In this document: positions 54,031 through 62,820 of the stretch, one piece after another | Layout: every line of letters starts with the position of its first letter | How positions within the stretch are numbered: the first letter of the stretch is position 1 | Program-made: the position numbers and the translations under genes | NCBI GenBank assembly: GCA_937926105.1 | Contig: CALANS010000130.1 | Span: 62,001 to 126,000 of the forward strand | Reading direction: 5' to 3' | Source of the DNA: an uncultured Actinomycetes bacterium | Lineage (GTDB): Bacteria; Actinomycetota; Actinomycetes; Mycobacteriales; Nakamurellaceae | DNA: 64,000 nucleotides | The notes under the pieces: model-generated | What the model was told of the DNA's origin: nothing | The model's input: only the letters and a program-made list of their open reading frames with translations | Database searches by the model: none

Positions 54031-55151
54031 CGATCTCCCCCACCTATCGAGCCGCCCGCGCCGCCCGCGCCGGCCGCGACCGGCGCGACGCGCCGCAGCA
54101 CCGGCAGCACCTCTCGTCCCAGCAACTCGATGCCGGCCCTCGCCGACAACCCGTGCGGTGTACCGAATTCGATGCGAGTGGCGCCCGCGTCGATGAGCCC
54201 GCGAGCGCGGCGCGCCACCTCGCCAGGGGTCCCGGAGATGCAGAACCGGTCCAGCACGTCGTCCGGGATCAACGCACCCGCCCCGGCATGGTCGCCGGTC
54301 GCCAGTCGCTCCCGGACCGCGGCCAGCATGCCGGAGTCCAGGGTGACCGTGCGGTCCAGCGGCGCCACCACGTCCAGGTACATCGCCACCTCGGTGCGAG
54401 CTCGGCGCCGGGCGGCGTCGCCGTCACCGTCGACGACCGTCACGGCGCCCGCCACCACCCCGACGGCGTCAGCGGGGCGGCCGGCGGACTCGGCCGCGTC
54501 CCGGAGCCAGGACGCCATCAGCGCCACCATGTCGGGGTTCGCGCAGCCGCCGAGCTTGACCTCGTCGGCGTACCGTCCGGCCAACCTGGCACCTCGCGGA
54601 CCCCACACGCCCAGCAGCAGCGCCGGTGGGCGGGACGGCAGCGGGTATCGCAGCCGAAAGCCCGGCTCGATCGTGAAGTGCCGCCCGGCAAACCCGGTGT
54701 CGTCGCCGGCCAGCAGCCGGCGCACCACTTGAATGGTTTCCGAGGTTCTGCCGACGCCGCCCACGGTGTCGATGCCGATGCTGCCCAACCAGGCGCCGCG
54801 GGTCAGCCCGAGGTAGGCGCGACCCGAGGAGGCCTCGTCCAGCGCGGCGATCTGGCCGGCAATCTCCACCGGGTGCAGCAGCGAGCCGTTCAGGCAGGCG
54901 GTGCCGAGCCGGATCCTGCTGGTGACGGCGGCGATGTGCAGCAGCGCCGGCAGTGGCGGCCCGAAGCCCAGGTCGGCGAAGGTGCTCACCCCGTCGAACC
55001 CGAGATCCTCGGCGAGCCGGCCGATCCGGCGGTACTCGTCGACGGGCTTGTCGGTCTGGATGCCCAGGCTGAACCGGGGGTCCGGCCGCCCGTTCCCACC
55101 GTCTCGTCCGTCGGCGGCTTCCCGCCGATCCTGCTGCGCTGCCCGCGTCAC
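54027..55151 (-). CDS. LLM-class flavin/F420-dependent oxidoreductase
   Basis: 374 residues from GTG 55151, overlapping the ABC ATPase stop by 4 bp. Luciferase-like TIM barrel: FSLGIQTDKPVDEYRRIGRLAEDLGFDGVSTFADL, LGTACLNGSLLHPVEIAGQIAALDEASSGRAYLGLTRGAW and the C-terminal RFCISGTPGEVARRARGLIDAGATRIEFGTPHG. It looks closest to the MerR/Mer-like F420-dependent branch, though FMN use cannot be ruled out. Its tight coupling to a peptide-type ABC transporter suggests oxidation of the imported compound. The first 25 residues are disordered. Confidence 0.87.
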   Translation of the reverse strand: MTRAAQQDRREAADGRDGGNGRPDPRFSLGIQTDKPVDEYRRIGRLAEDLGFDGVSTFADLGFGPPLPALLHIAAVTSRIRLGTACLNGSLLHPVEIAGQIAALDEASSGRAYLGLTRGAWLGSIGIDTVGGVGRTSETIQVVRRLLAGDDTGFAGRHFTIEPGFRLRYPLPSRPPALLLGVWGPRGARLAGRYADEVKLGGCANPDMVALMASWLRDAAESAGRPADAVGVVAGAVTVVDGDGDAARRRARTEVAMYLDVVAPLDRTVTLDSGMLAAVRERLATGDHAGAGALIPDDVLDRFCISGTPGEVARRARGLIDAGATRIEFGTPHGLSARAGIELLGREVLPVLRRVAPVAAGAGGAGGSIGGGDR

Positions 55152-56107
55152 ACCCGAATCCCTTCACTGGCAATCTCTTCCGCTCGCCAGCAGGCCACCA
55201 GCGAGTCCATCGTCGAGCGCAGCGCCGGTTCCGACAGGCATCGCTGGTCGGCGTGCGGGCAGCGCGGCCGGAATCGGCAGCCGGTGGGAATGTTGGCGCC
55301 GTCTGGAACCTCACCGCGCAGTGCCACCGGCAGCGACGGCGTCGCCGAGACCTGCGGAATGGCACGGATCAGCGCCTGCGTGTATGGATGCCGGGGCGTG
55401 GCCATCAGGCGCCGGGTGGGCGCGAGCTCCACGATCCGGCCGAGATACATCACGGCGGTGCGGTCGGCGATCTCGTGCACCAGCGCCAGATCGTGAGAGA
55501 TGAACAGCAGTCCCATGTCCATCTCGCGCACCAGCGACAGCAGCAGCGAGACCACCTGAGCCTGCGCGGACGCATCCAACGCGGTCACCGGCTCATCGGC
55601 GATAATCATCCGCGGCTCGGCGGCCAGGGCACGTGCGATCGCCAGCCGCTGCCGCTGTCCCCCGGAGAACTGATGTGGGTACCGGTCGGCCGCCCTGGCA
55701 GGCATGCTCACCCGCTCGAGCAACTCCACCACCCTGCGCTGGCGCTCCGGACCGTCGGCACCGGACGGAATCCCGTCCAACAACTGCGATCCCACCGTCC
55801 GGCGCGGGTTCAGCGAGCCATACGGGTCCTGGAAGATCATCTGCAGCCCGGTCTGGGCATCCGGTCGGCGGCGCCACCGGACCGGCAGCACGGGCTCGCC
55901 GGCAAACCGGATCTGCCCGCCGCTGGGGGCCGCGAGGCCGGCAGCCACCCGCGCGAGGGAGGACTTGCCGCACCCGGACTCGCCGACCAGGCCCAGCACC
56001 TCGCCGGCCCGGACGCTCAGATCGACGTCGCTGACGGCCCGCACCAGACCACGAGAGCTGGACCGGAATTCCACACTGACGCCATCCAGGGTGAGCAGGT
56101 CGGTCAT
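55148..56107 (-). CDS. ABC transporter ATP-binding protein (OppF/DppF type)
   Basis: 319 residues from ATG 56107, overlapping the upstream ATPase stop (ATGA). Walker A GLVGESGCGKSSLA, signature FSGGQRQRLAIARALA, Walker B IIADEPVTALD, and the oligopeptide C-terminal domain with four cysteines (GCRFRPRCPHADQRC..VACW). It energises the dipeptide/oligopeptide-type importer encoded upstream. Note ISHDLALV H-loop. The operon order is SBP-permease-permease-ATPase-ATPase. Confidence 0.93.
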   Translation of the reverse strand: MTDLLTLDGVSVEFRSSSRGLVRAVSDVDLSVRAGEVLGLVGESGCGKSSLARVAAGLAAPSGGQIRFAGEPVLPVRWRRRPDAQTGLQMIFQDPYGSLNPRRTVGSQLLDGIPSGADGPERQRRVVELLERVSMPARAADRYPHQFSGGQRQRLAIARALAAEPRMIIADEPVTALDASAQAQVVSLLLSLVREMDMGLLFISHDLALVHEIADRTAVMYLGRIVELAPTRRLMATPRHPYTQALIRAIPQVSATPSLPVALRGEVPDGANIPTGCRFRPRCPHADQRCLSEPALRSTMDSLVACWRAEEIASEGIRV

Positions 56108-57126
56108 CCGGTCACCTCGGTCAGATCGGGGGCCACCTCGCAGGCCAGCGCTCGGCCGTCGCCGAGTGCCCGAAGGGGCGGCACCGCCTGCCGGCAGACC
56201 GGCTGGGCGAAGCTGCAGCGCGGTTCGAAAGGGCATCCCGGCGGTGCCTGCCCCGGCACGACCGGCGCGCCTGGAATGGCCCGCAGGGTGCGTCCACTGC
56301 CCAAGCCATGCGGCCGGGCGCCCAGCAGGGCCGCCGTGTAGGGGTGCGCCGGAGCGGTCAGAACCCCGGTCGTGGCGCCGCTTTCCATCACCCTGCCGGC
56401 GTAGAACAGGTACGCGCGCTGGGTCAGGGCGGACAGCACGCCGAGATCGTGCGTGATGAATAGCACCGCCAGGCCGTACTCGGTGCGAAGCTCGTCCAGC
56501 AGGCTCAGGATCCCGGCCTGCACCGTGACGTCCAACGCGGTGGTCGGTTCGTCGGCGATCAGCAGCTGGGGCCGGCAGGCCAGCGCGCTGGCGATGGCGA
56601 TGCGCTGCCGCATGCCCCCGGAGAACTGATGCGGGTAGGCCTTGAGCGCCCGACGAGCCTGCGGGATGCGCACCTGGTCCAGCAGTTCGACCGCCCGATC
56701 GCGGGCGGCCGCGGCATCCAGCCCCAGCCCGGTGCGCATGTGTTCGGTGAGCTGGGTGCCGACGGTGAGCATCGGGTGCAGCGCGGAACTGGAGTCCTGG
56801 AACACCATCGCGATGCCCGAGCCCCGCACTCGCTGCCAGCCCAGCCGATCCAGGCCCAGCAGCTCCTGCCCGGCGAATCGGATCGAACCGGTGACGGTGG
56901 CGCCCGGTGGCAGCAGGTTCAGCAGGGTCAGCGCGGTCAGGCTCTTGCCGGATCCGCTCTCCCCCGCGATTCCCACGATCTCGCCGGTGGACACCGTCAG
57001 GTCCATCCGCCGGATCACCTCGACGGGGCCGGACGGCCCGGGCAACGACACGGCCAGGTTCGACACCTGCAGCAAGGGGTCGGGCGACGGCTTGGGCTGC
57101 GGCAACGCGGTTGGCACCCCGGTCAC
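56104..57126 (-). CDS. ABC transporter ATP-binding protein (OppD/DppD type)
   Basis: 340 residues from GTG 57126 overlapping the permease stop (GTGA). Walker A GIAGESGSGKSLTA, signature FSGGMRQRIAIASALA, Walker B LLIADEPTTALD, H-loop ITHDLGVL, and the OppD C-terminal Cys motif (GCPFEPRCSFAQPVCRQ) that can hold an iron-sulfur cluster in some family members. Pairs with the next ATPase to power the importer. Confidence 0.93.
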   Translation of the reverse strand: MTGVPTALPQPKPSPDPLLQVSNLAVSLPGPSGPVEVIRRMDLTVSTGEIVGIAGESGSGKSLTALTLLNLLPPGATVTGSIRFAGQELLGLDRLGWQRVRGSGIAMVFQDSSSALHPMLTVGTQLTEHMRTGLGLDAAAARDRAVELLDQVRIPQARRALKAYPHQFSGGMRQRIAIASALACRPQLLIADEPTTALDVTVQAGILSLLDELRTEYGLAVLFITHDLGVLSALTQRAYLFYAGRVMESGATTGVLTAPAHPYTAALLGARPHGLGSGRTLRAIPGAPVVPGQAPPGCPFEPRCSFAQPVCRQAVPPLRALGDGRALACEVAPDLTEVTG

Positions 57127-58061
57127 GACACCCTCCTGGTCCGCGGGTCGAGCCAGTCGCGCACCGCGTCACCGATCAGGTTGAACGCCAGCACCACCGA
57201 GAGGATGGCCACACCGGGCAGGATGCTGACCCACCACTTGGACAGATCGGTGGAGCCGGCCGCGATCATGGCGCCCCATTCCGGTGCCGGAGGGCGGGGC
57301 CCGAGCCCCAGGAACGACAGTGACGCCAGCAGCAGCACGGCGTTGCCCAACTCGAGGCTGGCCAGCACCACCGACGGTCCCACGCTGTTGGGGACCACAT
57401 CGCGGCGCAGCGCCCGCCACGGCCCGACCCCCAGCATGCGAGAGGCGTGCAGGAAATCGGAACTGCGGATGGACAGCACGGCGCTGCGCACCACCCGGGC
57501 GTAGATCGGCCAGGACACCACCACCAGGGCTAGCACGGCGTTGCGAGTGCTGGGCCCGAAGGCCGCCGATACCGCCATGGCCAGGATGATCTGCGGGAAG
57601 GCGAAGACCAGGTCGGTCAGCCGCATCAGCACCTCGTCGACGCCGCGGCCGATGTAGCCGGCGACCAGGCCCAGCCCGCCGCCAACCAGCAGCGCCAATG
57701 CGACGATCACGACTGCCAGCGGCAGTGACAGTCGGGCGCCATAGATGATGCGGCTCAAGATGTCTCGGCCCAGCTGGTCGGTGCCGAACCAGTGCGTCCC
57801 GGACGGCGGCTGGTAGTACGGACCGGACTGCGCCAGCGGGTCGTACGGGGCGATCGCCGGCGCCGCGATGGCCAACACGACCCAGGCGAGCAGGATGACC
57901 GCCGCGGCGATGGTCAGCGCGCCCACCGGCCGGTGGCGTGTGTCGCCGGGCCGACCCTTGCGCAGCCCCCACCAGCGTCGCGGGGCCAATGCCCGTGCCG
58001 CGCGCGGATCGGTCAGCTGCGCCGGGTCGCGCAGCTCTGCCTGGATTTCGGGTCCGGTCAC
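57123..58061 (-). CDS. ABC transporter permease (OppC/DppC type)
   Basis: 312 residues from GTG 58061 overlapping the OppB-type stop (GTGA). An N-terminal OppC-N segment and one helix precede HWFGTDQLGRDILSRIIYGARLSL, the OppC signature. The BPD transport domain has the EAA-like loop (ASRMLGVGPWRALRRDVVPNSVGP). Six helices in total. Confidence 0.93.
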   Translation of the reverse strand: MTGPEIQAELRDPAQLTDPRAARALAPRRWWGLRKGRPGDTRHRPVGALTIAAAVILLAWVVLAIAAPAIAPYDPLAQSGPYYQPPSGTHWFGTDQLGRDILSRIIYGARLSLPLAVVIVALALLVGGGLGLVAGYIGRGVDEVLMRLTDLVFAFPQIILAMAVSAAFGPSTRNAVLALVVVSWPIYARVVRSAVLSIRSSDFLHASRMLGVGPWRALRRDVVPNSVGPSVVLASLELGNAVLLLASLSFLGLGPRPPAPEWGAMIAAGSTDLSKWWVSILPGVAILSVVLAFNLIGDAVRDWLDPRTRRVS

Positions 58062-59173
58062 GACAGTCGGATCCTCGGGTCGATCACGCCGTACAGCAGG
58101 TCCACCGCCAGATTCACCAGGGTGTACACCAGCGCGACGAACAGGCCCACACCCATGATGGCGGGAAGATCCAGGTTCACCGCGGCCCGGTAGGCGTACT
58201 GCCCCACTCCCGGCCAGCTGTAGATCTGTTCGATCAGCACGGTGCCGGACAGCAGTGAGGCGAATGCCAGTCCGCTGACCGTGATCACCTGCACCAGCCC
58301 GGCGCGCAGCACGTGGCGGCGCAGCACCACCCGGCGCGGCAGGCCCTTGGCGGTGGCGGCGGTGATGTAGTCCTGGTCCAGCACCTCGAGCATCGCCGAT
58401 CGGACGAAACGGATCAGCGCCGACACCGTCAGACAGGTGAGCACCAGCACCGGAAGTGCCAGGTGCCACACCGCGTCCCAGAACACCGTCGGCCTGCCGG
58501 TCAGCAGCGCGTCGACGGTGTACATGCCGGTGATGTGCTCCGGCGGGGCATACTTGGCGCTCAATCGCCCGCCGTTCGGAGCAATGCCCAACACGTAGAA
58601 GAAGACGTACAGCAGCACGATGGCCAGCCAGAACGACGGCGTGGACAGGCCGAGCAACGCGCCGCCGCGGATCGCGTGGTCGGCGGCCCGGTCCTTGCGC
58701 ACGGCCGCCCACAGGCCTACCGCCACGCTGATAATCAGCGAAAGCACCATCGCCGGGATGGCGATCTCCAGGGTGGCCGGCACGTACTTGGCCAGGTCGG
58801 ACAGCACCGAGTCACCGGTGCTCTGCGAGACGCCCAGGTCGCCGTGCACCAGGTTGCCGAGATAGGTGAAGTACTGGACCACCAACGGCTTGTCCAGCCC
58901 CCACTTGGCCCGGTACGCCGCGACGATCGCCGGATCATTCTGCGCCGTCTCCGACAGGTTGGTCGCGGTGGGATCCCCGGGCACCAGCTGAACCAGCAGG
59001 AACGTCACTACCGTCACGCCCACCAGGAGCCCGATGGTGATGAGCACCTTGCGCCCAACGAACCGGGCGAGGGCACGACGCCGGTGCACCGCGTGGGGTG
59101 CACCGGCGTCGGTGTCCGGTGCGCGGTCCGGCGTCAGGTCGACCGGGTCCGCGCCGAGAGTGCCGCCGGTCAA
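58058..59173 (-). CDS. ABC transporter permease (OppB/DppB type)
   Basis: 371 residues if it starts at TTG 59173, which gives the same 4-bp overlap (TTGA) with the SBP stop as all other junctions in this operon; ATG 59206 is the alternative (382 residues). Helix 1 (VLITIGLLVGVTVVTFLLVQLVPGDP) is the OppB signature, followed by AKWGLDKPLVVQYFTYLGNLVHGDLG. The BPD loop reads ATAKGLPRRVVLRRHVLRAGL. The N-terminal extension of about 45 residues is longer than usual. Confidence 0.92.
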   Translation of the reverse strand: MTGGTLGADPVDLTPDRAPDTDAGAPHAVHRRRALARFVGRKVLITIGLLVGVTVVTFLLVQLVPGDPTATNLSETAQNDPAIVAAYRAKWGLDKPLVVQYFTYLGNLVHGDLGVSQSTGDSVLSDLAKYVPATLEIAIPAMVLSLIISVAVGLWAAVRKDRAADHAIRGGALLGLSTPSFWLAIVLLYVFFYVLGIAPNGGRLSAKYAPPEHITGMYTVDALLTGRPTVFWDAVWHLALPVLVLTCLTVSALIRFVRSAMLEVLDQDYITAATAKGLPRRVVLRRHVLRAGLVQVITVSGLAFASLLSGTVLIEQIYSWPGVGQYAYRAAVNLDLPAIMGVGLFVALVYTLVNLAVDLLYGVIDPRIRLS

Positions 59174-60768
59174 CTGTGGCCGATGTCCGCGACGTCGACG
59201 GTCCATCCGGCGGCGGTGTAGGTCGCTCCGGTCAGATCCGGGCTCGCCACCAGCACCCCGGAGTTATAGGCCAGGGTGATGTAGGGAGAGTGCTCCCGCA
59301 TCAACCGCTGCCAGTCCTGCAGCGCCTTCACCTGATCGGCCGGATCCAGCGTTGCGAGCACCTTCTTACCCGCGGCCACCGTGGCCGGGTCGGCCCGCTC
59401 CTCGGTCCAACCAGCCTTCATAGCGTCCGCTCCCCCTGGCATGAGGTCTGAAACCTGGGACGCCGCGACGGGGTAGTTGAGCTGTTGCGGGCTAAAGCTC
59501 ATCGGTACCTTGCCGGCCTTGCGCTGGTCCAGGAAGGAGGCGATCGGCGCCGGGTCGAGTTCAAGCTTGATGCCCGCCTTGGCCGCGTCGCTCTGCACCT
59601 TGGCAGTGATGGTGCCCAGGTCGACGCCGCCGAAGGTCAGCGCCGGGTAGAGCAGCTTGACACTCTGGTCCCCCACGCCGGACTCGGCCAGCAGCTGCTT
59701 GGCCTTGGCCAGATCCTGCTTCTGCGCCTCGGAGGCCGGCAGCGCCCCGGCGTAGGCCGTCGGAACTATGCCGGCAGCCGGCTCGCCGCCCGGACCGAAC
59801 AGATCGGCGATGCCCTGATAGTCCATGGCTGCCCGCAGGGCCGCGACCCACTTCGGGTTGGAGGTCGCCTTGCTGATCGCCGGGTCGGCATCCAGCCGCA
59901 GCTGGTAGTAGACGCTGGGGCTGCTGGTCTGCTGCAACTCCGTGGGCAGGCCGTCCAACGAGCTGCCCGACAGGTCGAGCGCGATCTCCGCCGTCGGAAC
60001 CTTGGACAGCGTCAGCTTCTGGTTCTGGATGTCCATGTTCTGGAACACCACCCGGCCGAAGGCCGGCTTGGTACCCCAGTACTTGGGATTGGTCGCCAGC
60101 ACGATCCGGGAGGCCGCATCGAAGGACTCGATGACATACGGGCCACTGCCGGCCGCGGTGGTATTCAGGTAGTTGCTGAGCTTGTCGGCCGTGGCGGCAT
60201 TCTCGCCGTCCACGCCGCCGTGCTCCTTGGCCACCTTGGAGTTGAGGACGCTGGCGGCAGGCATCGTCAGCATGATGGGAATGTTCGGGTCGGCGACGGA
60301 ACTGGTGACCACTACGGTGTGCTCGTCCGGCGCGGTGACGGTCAGGTTCTTGACGATGGTCGCCGCGCTGCCCTTGAGGTTCTTGAGCCGATTCAGGCTG
60401 AATACCACGTCCGCCGAGGTGACCGGGGTGCCATCGGAGAACACCGCGTCGTCGCGGAGGGTGAAGGTGAATGTCTTGGCATCGTCGGACGCCTGGTAGG
60501 ACTTGGCCAGATCGCCGACGGGCTTGGAAATGTCGGCACCGTCGAAGGTGACCAGGGTGTCGTACAGGGCGTGCACCACCACATTGCCGGTGGGCTCGTA
60601 GACGACACCCGGATCCAGGCTCTTGACCACGAACGAGGTATCGACCGTCAGCGTGGCATCCGAGCCGGATGACGCGTCGTCGCTGCCGCAGGCCACCAGA
60701 CCCGCCAGGGCCAGCAGTACCGCCGCCGTCGTGGCCAGGACCCGCCGGGCCGGTGGTGCAGCCTTCAT
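59170..60768 (-). CDS. ABC transporter substrate-binding lipoprotein (SBP family 5)
   Basis: 532 residues from ATG 60768. Lipoprotein signal with LVAC and acylated Cys27. SBP_bac_5 domain: LYDTLVTFDGADISKPVGDLAKSY, FTLRDDAVFSDGTPVTSADVVFSLNRL, then GSGPYVIESFDAASRIVLATNPKYWG. It is first in a five-gene importer operon with LLM and SnoaL-type genes following. The ligand is unknown; family members bind peptides, nickel or other small molecules. Nothing suggests nickel specificity. Confidence 0.93.
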   Translation of the reverse strand: MKAAPPARRVLATTAAVLLALAGLVACGSDDASSGSDATLTVDTSFVVKSLDPGVVYEPTGNVVVHALYDTLVTFDGADISKPVGDLAKSYQASDDAKTFTFTLRDDAVFSDGTPVTSADVVFSLNRLKNLKGSAATIVKNLTVTAPDEHTVVVTSSVADPNIPIMLTMPAASVLNSKVAKEHGGVDGENAATADKLSNYLNTTAAGSGPYVIESFDAASRIVLATNPKYWGTKPAFGRVVFQNMDIQNQKLTLSKVPTAEIALDLSGSSLDGLPTELQQTSSPSVYYQLRLDADPAISKATSNPKWVAALRAAMDYQGIADLFGPGGEPAAGIVPTAYAGALPASEAQKQDLAKAKQLLAESGVGDQSVKLLYPALTFGGVDLGTITAKVQSDAAKAGIKLELDPAPIASFLDQRKAGKVPMSFSPQQLNYPVAASQVSDLMPGGADAMKAGWTEERADPATVAAGKKVLATLDPADQVKALQDWQRLMREHSPYITLAYNSGVLVASPDLTGATYTAAGWTVDVADIGHS

Positions 60769-60841
60769 GGTGCTCCCTTCGCGTCGCGGGCACGCGCCGG
60801 CGACGGCCGATCGGTCAGGCGCGGTACGCCGACCGCATGTC

Positions 60842-60872
60842 TAGTGTGGCTGAACACGCTTCGGTACCACTA
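60842..60872. promoter_or_regulatory. Candidate operator upstream of the Opp-type operon
   Basis: TAGTG (60842-60846) and CACTA (60868-60872) form an inverted pair, with a nested GTGT-N6-ACAC (60844-60857), 74-104 bp upstream of the SBP start. Operator role inferred. The rest of this 204-bp gap holds nothing recognisable. Confidence 0.3.
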
Positions 60873-60972
60873 AACGCGACGCCGGCCGCCGAGTCAATCA
60901 CGGGTCGATAACAGATTCCGTTCCGCCATCACCCGCGCGCTCCGCTACAGGGTCACTAGCAGGACAGCAGGG

Positions 60973-61818
60973 TCAGTAACCGGACAGCAGGGTCTGCAGC
61001 CTGGCCAGCCGTTCGGGCGCAAGCGTGCTGCGCACCCGGCGGGCGTCGGCCGGCCGGCGACCCCAGAGCATAACCAGCCGCGCGGCGGGGTCGGTCTCGA
61101 TGACATCGGGGGCATCGACCGGGCCATCCAGGGTCAGGGTCCCCGCCCCGTCCTGCACGGACAGCACCAGGTCGGGCTCACCGGAGCAGCGCAGGCGGGC
61201 GGTCAGCGGTTCGCCGGGCTCGGGATCGCGGGCCAGCCCGACCCGCAACAGTGAATCGCCCAGCAACTGCACCGAATGCACCAGCAGGTCCTGCTGACCG
61301 AGCAGATCCATCCCGGTCTGGTCGTCGCCGATCAGATCCCAGCGATGCACCGCGTACTCCTGTCGCATGTGCTTGACCAGTTCCGCCACCGGCAGTCCCC
61401 AGCCCACCGCATCGTCGCGGGCATCCGGATCGTCGGCGAGCATCGCGGCGAACGCCTCGGACATGCGGTGTTCGGAAGCCTCCACCCGCCGCCGCAGCGC
61501 GGAATCGTCCATGGCGCGGTAGGGGGTCTCCCGTACCTGCCAGGCGCCGAACTCGGGCACCGGCCGGCCGGCGAGGTGCGCCTCGATCTGGTTGGCGAAC
61601 GCATCGGCGCCGGAGGCCAGGTGGGCGATGATCTCGTGCGTTGTCCACCCACGGCAGGCCGTCACCGCGTCGGGCGGGGTGGAATCCAGCGCTTCGAGGA
61701 ACGCGGCGATCTCGCGGCGCTCCGGTACCTCGACGACGTCCGGCTGCTGTTGCATGTCCTGTTGCATGTCCTGTTGCATGTCCTGTTGCATGTCTCTGCC
61801 TCGTCCCTCGGTGCTCAC
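60973..61818 (-). CDS. Maleylpyruvate isomerase family, mycothiol-dependent protein (DinB-like)
   Basis: 281 residues from ATG 61818. The core starts ERREIAAFLEALDSTPPDAVTACRGWTTHEIIAHLASGADAFANQIEAHLAG, the four-helix DinB/MDMPI fold (TIGR03083 type). Likely metal ligands are a His in IIAHLA and HMRQEYAVHRWDL. A C-terminal MDMPI-C domain follows (RLRCSGEPDLVLSV). The N-terminus has four MQQD repeats made by a 12-bp tandem array. Each unit carries an ATG, so the effective start could be any of several. Members use mycothiol as thiol cofactor in isomerisation or conjugation. Last before the XRE/cupin regulator, which is divergent. Confidence 0.82.
   Translation of the reverse strand: MSTEGRGRDMQQDMQQDMQQDMQQQPDVVEVPERREIAAFLEALDSTPPDAVTACRGWTTHEIIAHLASGADAFANQIEAHLAGRPVPEFGAWQVRETPYRAMDDSALRRRVEASEHRMSEAFAAMLADDPDARDDAVGWGLPVAELVKHMRQEYAVHRWDLIGDDQTGMDLLGQQDLLVHSVQLLGDSLLRVGLARDPEPGEPLTARLRCSGEPDLVLSVQDGAGTLTLDGPVDAPDVIETDPAARLVMLWGRRPADARRVRSTLAPERLARLQTLLSGY
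61747..61794. repeat. Four exact 12-bp repeats encoding MQQD
   Basis: Units CTGTTGCATGTC at 61747, 61759, 61771 and 61783 are identical. They fall in the first 25 codons of the DinB/MDMPI gene (minus strand) and keep the frame. Each contains a start codon. Confidence 0.9.
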
Positions 61819-61950
61819 ACCGGGCCGCGCCCTGCTGGACTACCCGGCAGGGCGAACCAGCAGACCGACAGGACGCAGGCTCCCCGGCTATCGGCCTCTC
61901 GAGACGGGTAGCTTTCGGTCGAGCTGGTATCTGTCAGCACTGTATAGCAG

Positions 61951-61959
61951 GATCGAACA
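61951..61959. promoter_or_regulatory. GATCGAACA motif shared with the amidohydrolase promoter region
   Basis: GATCGAACA here is the complement of TGTTCGATC at 62777-62785 upstream of the amidohydrolase gene, where a further GTTCGAT occurs at 62798-62804. It lies in the 184-bp divergent gap between the DinB/MDMPI gene and the XRE/cupin gene that lies between the two sites. Candidate regulator sites. Confidence 0.35.
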
Positions 61960-62002
61960 AGCTGACCAGAGGAGTGACCGCACCATCGGGAGAGGAGGGG
62001 GC

Positions 62003-62749
62003 GTGGCACGTGGCCGCAAGCCCGACCAGAACCCCGGCCAGAATGCAGCGAAGCCGGGGCTGTCCGCGGTCATCGGCCGGCACGTGCGGGCGTTCCGGAC
62101 CGAGCAGCGCGAGACGCTCCGGTCGCTGGCCGACCGCAGCGGACTGTCGGTTGGATTCCTGTCGCAACTGGAGCGCGGCCAGACGTCCATCGGGCTGACC
62201 AACCTGCGGGATCTGGCGCTGTGCCTCGGCCACGACATCGTGGAGTTCTTCGACGAGCAGATCCTCGGCAGCCCCGAGTCCGAACCCACCGCCGGGTCCA
62301 CCGCCGAGCCCACCACCGGGCCCGGCCCGGGTGCCGCGATCGACGACCCGGTCCCCTCGGGTAGCCCGGATGCCGCACCCGGCGACGCGCGATATTCGTC
62401 GCCGGACAAGTACTTCACCCTGACCAGGAGCAGCGGCGAGCACACCTCGCAGTTCCTCAGCGGTACCCGCACCTACCGGATGCTCTCGCAGCGCGCCGCC
62501 GGTCTGCTGCTGGAGCCCATGCTGGTCGAGATCGCGCCGGGCGGCACCGTCGGCGAACCGGAGGCCCACCGGGGGGAGGAATTTGCCTACGTCGTCTCCG
62601 GAGAACTGACCTTCACGGTCGCGGGTACCACTCATCGGCTAGGCCCCGGCGACAGCCTGCATCTGAAGTCCTCCATCCCACATCACCTGCACAACGACAC
62701 CGACCAGGTGGTCGTCGTGGTGTCGGTGGTGACCCCGCGGTTGTTCTAA
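62003..62749 (+). CDS. XRE family regulator with C-terminal cupin domain
   Basis: 248 residues from GTG 62003, with AGGAGGGG just upstream. After a basic N-terminus comes the HTH (VIGRHVRAFRTEQRETLRSLADRSGLSVGFLSQLERGQTSIGLTNLRDLALCLG). A 50-residue Pro/Gly linker leads into the cupin (LLEPMLVEIAPGGTVGEPEAHRGEEFAYVVSGELTFTVAGTTHRLGPGDSLHLKSSIPHHLHN), with His/Glu residues in the metal-site positions. It precedes the amidohydrolase by 71 bp. A shared 9-bp motif upstream of both genes suggests autoregulation plus control of the amidohydrolase. Confidence 0.88.
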   Translation: MARGRKPDQNPGQNAAKPGLSAVIGRHVRAFRTEQRETLRSLADRSGLSVGFLSQLERGQTSIGLTNLRDLALCLGHDIVEFFDEQILGSPESEPTAGSTAEPTTGPGPGAAIDDPVPSGSPDAAPGDARYSSPDKYFTLTRSSGEHTSQFLSGTRTYRMLSQRAAGLLLEPMLVEIAPGGTVGEPEAHRGEEFAYVVSGELTFTVAGTTHRLGPGDSLHLKSSIPHHLHNDTDQVVVVVSVVTPRLF

Positions 62750-62776
62750 AGGGGCCGCTCAACTACTCCGTCACCG

Positions 62777-62804
62777 TGTTCGATCTGGCATTGCCGCGTT
62801 CGAT
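62777..62804 (+). promoter_or_regulatory. Direct GTTCGAT repeats upstream of amidohydrolase gene
   Basis: GTTCGAT occurs at 62778-62784 and 62798-62804, 20 bp apart (about two helical turns), immediately before the amidohydrolase start. The first is part of TGTTCGATC, whose complement also occurs upstream of the neighbouring XRE/cupin gene. Confidence 0.4.
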
Positions 62805-62820
62805 GGGATAGAAAGTCGGG

